DNA of 64,000 nucleotides from Siphonodentalium dalli. Lineage: Eukaryota > Mollusca > Scaphopoda > Gadilida > Siphonodentaliidae. The notes beneath the pieces are model-generated. The model did not search any database and was not told the origin of the DNA. It worked only from the letters and a program-made list of their open reading frames with translations. Positions within the stretch are counted from its first letter, which is position 1; each line of letters opens with the position of its first letter. A program made the position numbers and the translations under genes. Location: NCBI GenBank assembly GCA_032622095.1, contig CP136069.1:109706278-109770277 (forward strand), read 5' to 3'. Of this stretch, positions 59,301-64,000 are shown piece after piece.

Positions 59301-61500
59301 GAATGCTAAAGGTGAAGGTAACCGAAGAATGACCTTCACCTGATACATGCGACACGTTATTAAAGGATGACATCGCGTTTATTTGATTTGTACATAATAT
59401 CTAAATAATTTAAACTGGTGAATGAATGGGGGAACGGATTTTTGTGAGCGGGAAATGTATTTAACTAGCTGTTGTAGATCTGGGTTTTTCCAGATCAAAT
59501 TTGGCTGTGAGATAGCCCTGTCGTACACTTGGGGATTTATTTTAAAAAGCAAACCCATGACCTATGATTTTTCTTGCATTTTCGTGATCAACTGGTGTCA
59601 ATCTAGTTGGGTAAACATCACTGGTATGGCCTGCAGGCTTCAATTCAGCGAATTTGACCGAAACGTTAACACTGTCGCCTATGGGAAACCATTTAGTTCC
59701 GTGATTCCTATAAGAAAAATTTGAATTTTACGAAATTTCACGTCTCGCCATGATAAGTTGTTATTTCCATATTTTCTTATTTTCAAATGATAATGACCAC
59801 ATTTTGGACAGATTTAAAGAAGAAACGCATGGATTCGCCTGTAGATAGTAAAGAAAGTGATAAATCTGGTAATTTTGCATGGATGTCAGGTACCATTAGG
59901 GGTCAGGGGGTCTAAAGCCCCCCTCCCCACAATTTTGAGGAGTGTTAGCCCCCCCCCACCCATTGGGAAAATGTGTCATTTGACCCAATTAAGCTTTTCC
60001 GGCACCCAGTAGCCTTATCTTGGACCGTAGCTCCACCCCAAGTCGGGGGGGGGGGTGATGGCGTCACCACTAGAGTTACTGTCGTGCAAAACTGTCATGG
60101 CAGCTTTGTTAAACAGACAGTATGCCCTGCCATCTGGTAAAATTTCATTCCTGAGGCTTTGTCTGATGTTGTATCATAATGTTTCGATATTTAAATTGAC
60201 TTATGGTTGCTTTACATTGCTATTAAAATATTTTTTATTTTTATTTTTTGTTAATTTTGGTAAATATTTATTATAAATTGCCAAATTCTGCATGAAAAGG
60301 GTTTAAAATTGGACAATATATCCCTCTCAAAATGTATATTAACATTTCCTCTTCAATTTAGTAATATTATGGTATATAAGGACATACTTCAGTTATACAA
60401 GATGCATTAGCTAGTAAAATTGAAAAAAAAAGCAAATTTTTTTGGCTTTATTTTGAGGATTGACATTAATTTTCAGGATGCCTCATATTGGAAAAATAAA
60501 CCACTACTGCTCGATATAATCCATTTTTGATTTCAGTAAGGTCTATATTTTGATAAAATACTATAAGAAACGCTGTTATTCACACATATACATATATATA
60601 AGAAAAATTTGAATTTTACGAAATTTCACGTCTCGCCATAATAAGTTGTTATTTCCATATTTTCTTATTTTCAAATGATAATGACCACATTTTGGACAGA
60701 TTTAAAGAAGAAACGCATGGATTCGCCTGTAGATAGTAAAGAAAGTGATAAATCTGGTAATTTTGCATGGATGTCAGGTACCATTAGGGGGTCAGGGGGT
60801 CTAAAGCCCCCCTCCCCACAATTTTGAGGAGTGTTAGCCCCCCCCCCCACCCATTGGGAAAATGTGTCGTTTGACCCAATTAAGCTTTTCCGGCACCCAG
60901 TAGCCTTATCTTGGACCGTAGCTCCCCCCCCCCCCAAGTCGGGGGGGGGGGGGTGATGGCGTCACCACTAGAGTTACTGTCGTGCAAAACTGTCATGGCA
61001 GCTTTGTTAAACAGACAGTATGCCCTGCCATCTGGTAAAATTTCATTCCTGAGGCTTTGTCTGATGTTGTATCATAATGTTTCGATATTTAAATTGACTT
61101 ATGGTTGCTTTACATTGCTATTAAAATATTTTTTTTTTTTATTTTCTGTTAATTTTGGTAAATATTTATTATAAATTGCCAAATTCTGCATGAAAAGGGT
61201 TTAAAATTGGACAATATATCCCTCTCAAAATGTATATTAACATTTCCTCTTCAATTTAGTAATATTATGGTATATAAGGACATACTTCAGTTATACAAGA
61301 TGCATTAGCTAGTAAAATTGAAAAAAAAAGCTAAATTTTTTGGCTTTATTTTGAGGATGGACACTAATTTTCAGGATGCCTCATATTGGAAAAATAAACC
61401 ACTACTGCTCGATATAATCCATTTTTGATTTCAGTAAGGTCTATATTTTGATAAAATACTATAAGAAACGCTGTTATTCACACATATACATATATATAGG
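41400..61500 (+). repeat. Long-short dimer zone of the satellite (period about 2250 bp)
   Basis: Short monomers follow long ones here; their junctions (ATATATATA directly joined to AGAAAAATTTG) are near 41727, 43982, 46227, 48473, 50722, 51613, 53858, 56107, 58355 and 60600. Each lacks the block of about 460 bp that in long monomers runs from GGAATCAGGGAGC to GTGATTCCTATA. Long-to-long spacing is 2243-2256, except 3134 where two short copies are adjacent (50722, 51613). Most short monomers share GATAGTGAAG instead of GATAGTAAAG, so they have a common origin. Confidence 0.93.
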
Positions 61501-64000
61501 AATCAGAGAGCTAAATGTGTTCTGGAGTCGGGGAGCGAGTACACCGTGGAATGCTAAAGGTGAAGGTAACCGAAGAATGACCTTCACCTGATACATGCGA
61601 CACGTTATTAAATGATGACATCGCGTTTATTTGATTTGTACATAATATCTAAATAATTTAAACTGGTGAATGAATGGGGGAACGGATTTTTGTGAGCGGG
61701 AAATGTATTTAACTAGCTGTTGTAGATCTGGGTTTTTCCAGATCAAATTTGGCTGTGAGATAGCCCTGTCGTACACTTGGGGATTTATTTTAAAAAGTAA
61801 ACACATGACCTATGATTTTTCTTGCATTTTCGTGATCAACTGGTGTCAATCTAGTTGGGTAAACATCACTGGTATGGCCTGCAGGCTTCAATTCAGCGAA
61901 TTTGGCCGAAACGTTAACACTGTCGCCTATGGGAAACCATTTAGTTCCGTGATTCCTATAAGAAAAATTTGAATTTTACGAAATTTCACGTCTCGCCATG
62001 ATAAGTTGTTATTTCCATATTTTCTTATTTTCAAATGATAATGACCACATTTTGGACAGATTTAAAGAAGAAACGCATGGATTCGCCTGTAGATAGTAAA
62101 GAAAGTGATAAATCTGGTAATTTTGCATGGATGTCAGGTACCATTATGGGGTCAGGGGGTCTACAGCCCCCCTCCCCACAATTTTGAGGAGTGTTAGGCC
62201 CCCCCCCCCACCCATTGGGAAAATGTGTCATTTGACCCAATTATGCTTTTCCGGCACCCAGTAGCCTTATCTTGGACCGTAGCTCCACCCCAAGTCGGGG
62301 GGGGGGGGGGGGGGTGATGGCGTCACCACTAGAGTTACTGTCGTGCAAAACTGTCATGGCAGCTTTGTTAAACAGACAGTATGCCCTGCCATCTTGTAAA
62401 ATTTCATTCCTGAGGCTTTGTCTGATGTTGTATCATAATGTTTCGATATTTAAATTGACTTATGGTTGCTTTAAATTGCTATTAAAATATTTTTTATTTT
62501 TATTTTCTGTTAATTTTGGTAAATATTTATTATAAATTGCCAAATTCTGCATGAAAAGGGTTTAAAATTGGACAATATATCCCTCTCAAAATGTATATTA
62601 ACATTTCCTCTTCAATTTAGTAATATTATGGTATATAAGGACATACTTCAGTTATACAAGATGCATTAGCTAGTAAAATTGAAAAAAAAAGCTTTTTTTT
62701 TTGGCTTTATTTTGAGGATTGACACTAATTTTCAGGATGCCTTATATTGGAAAAATAAACCACTATTGCTCGATATAATCCATTTTTGATTTCAGTAAGG
62801 TCTATATTTTGATAAAATACTATAAGAAACGCTGTTATTCACACATATACATATATATAGGAATCAGGGAGCTAAATGTGTTCTGGAGTCGGGGAGCGAG
62901 TACACCGTGGAATGCTAAAGGTGAAGGTAACTGAAGAATGACCTTCACCTGATACATGCGACACGTTATTAAAGGATGACATCGCGTTTATTTGATTTGT
63001 ACATAATATCTAAATAATTTAAACTGGTGAATGAATGGGGGAACGGATTTTTGTGAGCGGGAAATGTATTTAACTAGCTGCTGTAGATCTGGGTTTTTCC
63101 AGATCAAATTTGGCTGTGAGATAGCCCTGTCGTACACTTGGGGATTTATTTTAAAAAGTAAACACATGACCTATGATTTTTCTTGCATTTTCGTGATCAA
63201 CTGGTGTCAATCTAGTTGGGTAAACATCACTGGTATGGCCTGCAGGCTTCAATTCAGCGAATTTGGCCGAAACGTTAACACTGTCGCCTATGGGAAACCA
63301 TTTAGTTCCGTGATTCCTATAAGAAAAATTTGAATTTTACGAAATTTCACGTCTCGCCATGATAAGTTGTTATTTCCATATTTTCTTATTTTCAAATGAT
63401 AATGACCACATTTTGGACAGATTTAAAGAAGAAACGCATGGATTCGCCTGTAGATAGTAAAGAAAGTGATAAATCTGGTAATTTTGCATGGATGTCAGGT
63501 ACCATTAGGGGGTCAGGGGGTCTAAAGCCCCCCTCCCCACAATTTTGAGGAGTGTTAGCCCCCCCCCCACCCATTGGGAAAATGTGTCATTTGACCCAAT
63601 TAAGCTTTTCCGGCACCCAGTAGCCTTATCTTGGACCGTAGCTCCACCCCAAGTCGGGGGGGGGGGGGGTGATGGCGTCACCACTAGAGTTACTGTCGTG
63701 CAAAACTGTCATGGCAGCTTTGTTAAACAGACAGTATGCCCTGCCATCTGGTAAAATTTCATTCCTGAGGCTTTGTCTGATGTTGTATCATAATGTTTCG
63801 ATATTTAAATTGACTTATGGTTGCTTTACATTGCTATTAAAATATTTTTTATTTTTATTTTCTGTTAATTTTGGTAAATATTTATTATAAATTGCCAAAT
63901 TCTGCATGAAAAGGGTTTAAAATTGGACAATATATCCCTCTCAAAATGTATATTAACATTTCCTCTTCAATTTAGTAATATTATGGTATATAAGGACATA

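Larger units (their letters stand above)
17698..64000 (+). repeat. Satellite array: 27 long (about 1357 bp) and 10 short (about 895 bp) monomers
   Basis: Nearly identical head-to-tail monomers run to the window end and beyond. Using a conserved ATGAATGGGGGAACGG anchor, long monomers are at 17846, 19203, 21537, 22895, 24255, 25606, 26960, 28321, 29676, 31033, 32390, 33747, 35107, 36463, 37824, 39185, 40539, 42795, 45049, 47292, 49541, 52675, 54927, 57172, 59422, 61670 and 63031. Typical spacing is 1351-1361. Each ends in a CACATATACATATATATA tract. The first copy starts inside the monomer (AATGTGTTCTGGAGTCGG) and lacks about 10 bases (CATGCGACA) found in the others. Differences between copies are single bases and homopolymer lengths. 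No rRNA or tRNA was recognised in the unit. Confidence 0.96.

Noticed and set aside
17846-63333. The recurrent 100-residue ORF of long monomers as a real, amplified gene family
   Set aside because: Copies are near identical in DNA, so open frames follow from repetition. The short monomers have lost it, one copy is frameshifted, and no domain is recognisable.
18207-63890. Many smaller plus- and minus-strand ORFs in the satellite (for example those starting MMASPLELL or ending SVQNVVIII)
   Set aside because: They overlap each other on both strands, run through the poly-C/poly-G tracts and change length with the homopolymers.
17698-64000. CRISPR-like or rDNA-like array
   Set aside because: There are no short repeats with unique spacers, and the unit shows no rRNA or tRNA sequence that I can recognise. 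It is a plain satellite.

Overview
The window looks like animal nuclear DNA, most likely from an invertebrate (inferred; no host gene is present to fix the species). It holds a nearly complete but decayed Polinton/Maverick element (adintovirus-like DNA transposon) at positions 1 to about 17311, followed from about 17698 to the window end by a satellite array of roughly 46 kb. Splice-like junctions, AATAAA signals, TATA boxes, a retroposon-like insertion and a hAT-type MITE all point to a eukaryote. No rRNA, tRNA or CRISPR array was seen.

Polinton layout. Inverted terminal sequence at 1-37 plus 644-900 matches 17015-17311 in reverse. The left arm of plus-strand genes reads inward: a protein-primed family B DNA polymerase (1111-7986, broken by frame changes, an intron-like 2.3 kb block and a stop), then a two-domain PC4-like protein (9309-9920) and a TBP-like protein (9932-10456). 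An unrecognised minus-strand gene (8396-8956) lies inside the predicted 5' UTR intron of the PC4-like gene. The right arm is a tightly packed minus-strand cluster, read from 16851 down to 10760: acidic protein, FtsK/HerA-type packaging ATPase, two small proteins, chromodomain integrase, membrane protein, minor capsid (penton-like) protein, small basic protein, major capsid protein and adenain-type protease. The two arms converge at about 10457-10760. Several neighbouring genes overlap by a few bases (ATGA, TAATG).

How the genes fit together. Integrase and polymerase would insert and copy the element. Capsid proteins, ATPase and protease form the known Polinton virion-morphogenesis set. The TBP-like and PC4-like genes are the unusual part: together they look like an element-encoded transcription-initiation module, consistent with the TATA boxes and shared palindromic motifs in front of its gene clusters. 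The element carries frame breaks in at least four genes and in-frame stops in two, so this copy is probably dead.

Satellite. 37 monomers were recognised: 27 long (about 1357 bp) and 10 short (about 895 bp, lacking one internal block of about 460 bp). Up to about 40.5 kb long variants follow an A-B-C order. After that, long and short monomers alternate as dimers of about 2250 bp. One monomer carries a 972 bp hAT-type MITE with a perfect 8 bp target duplication.
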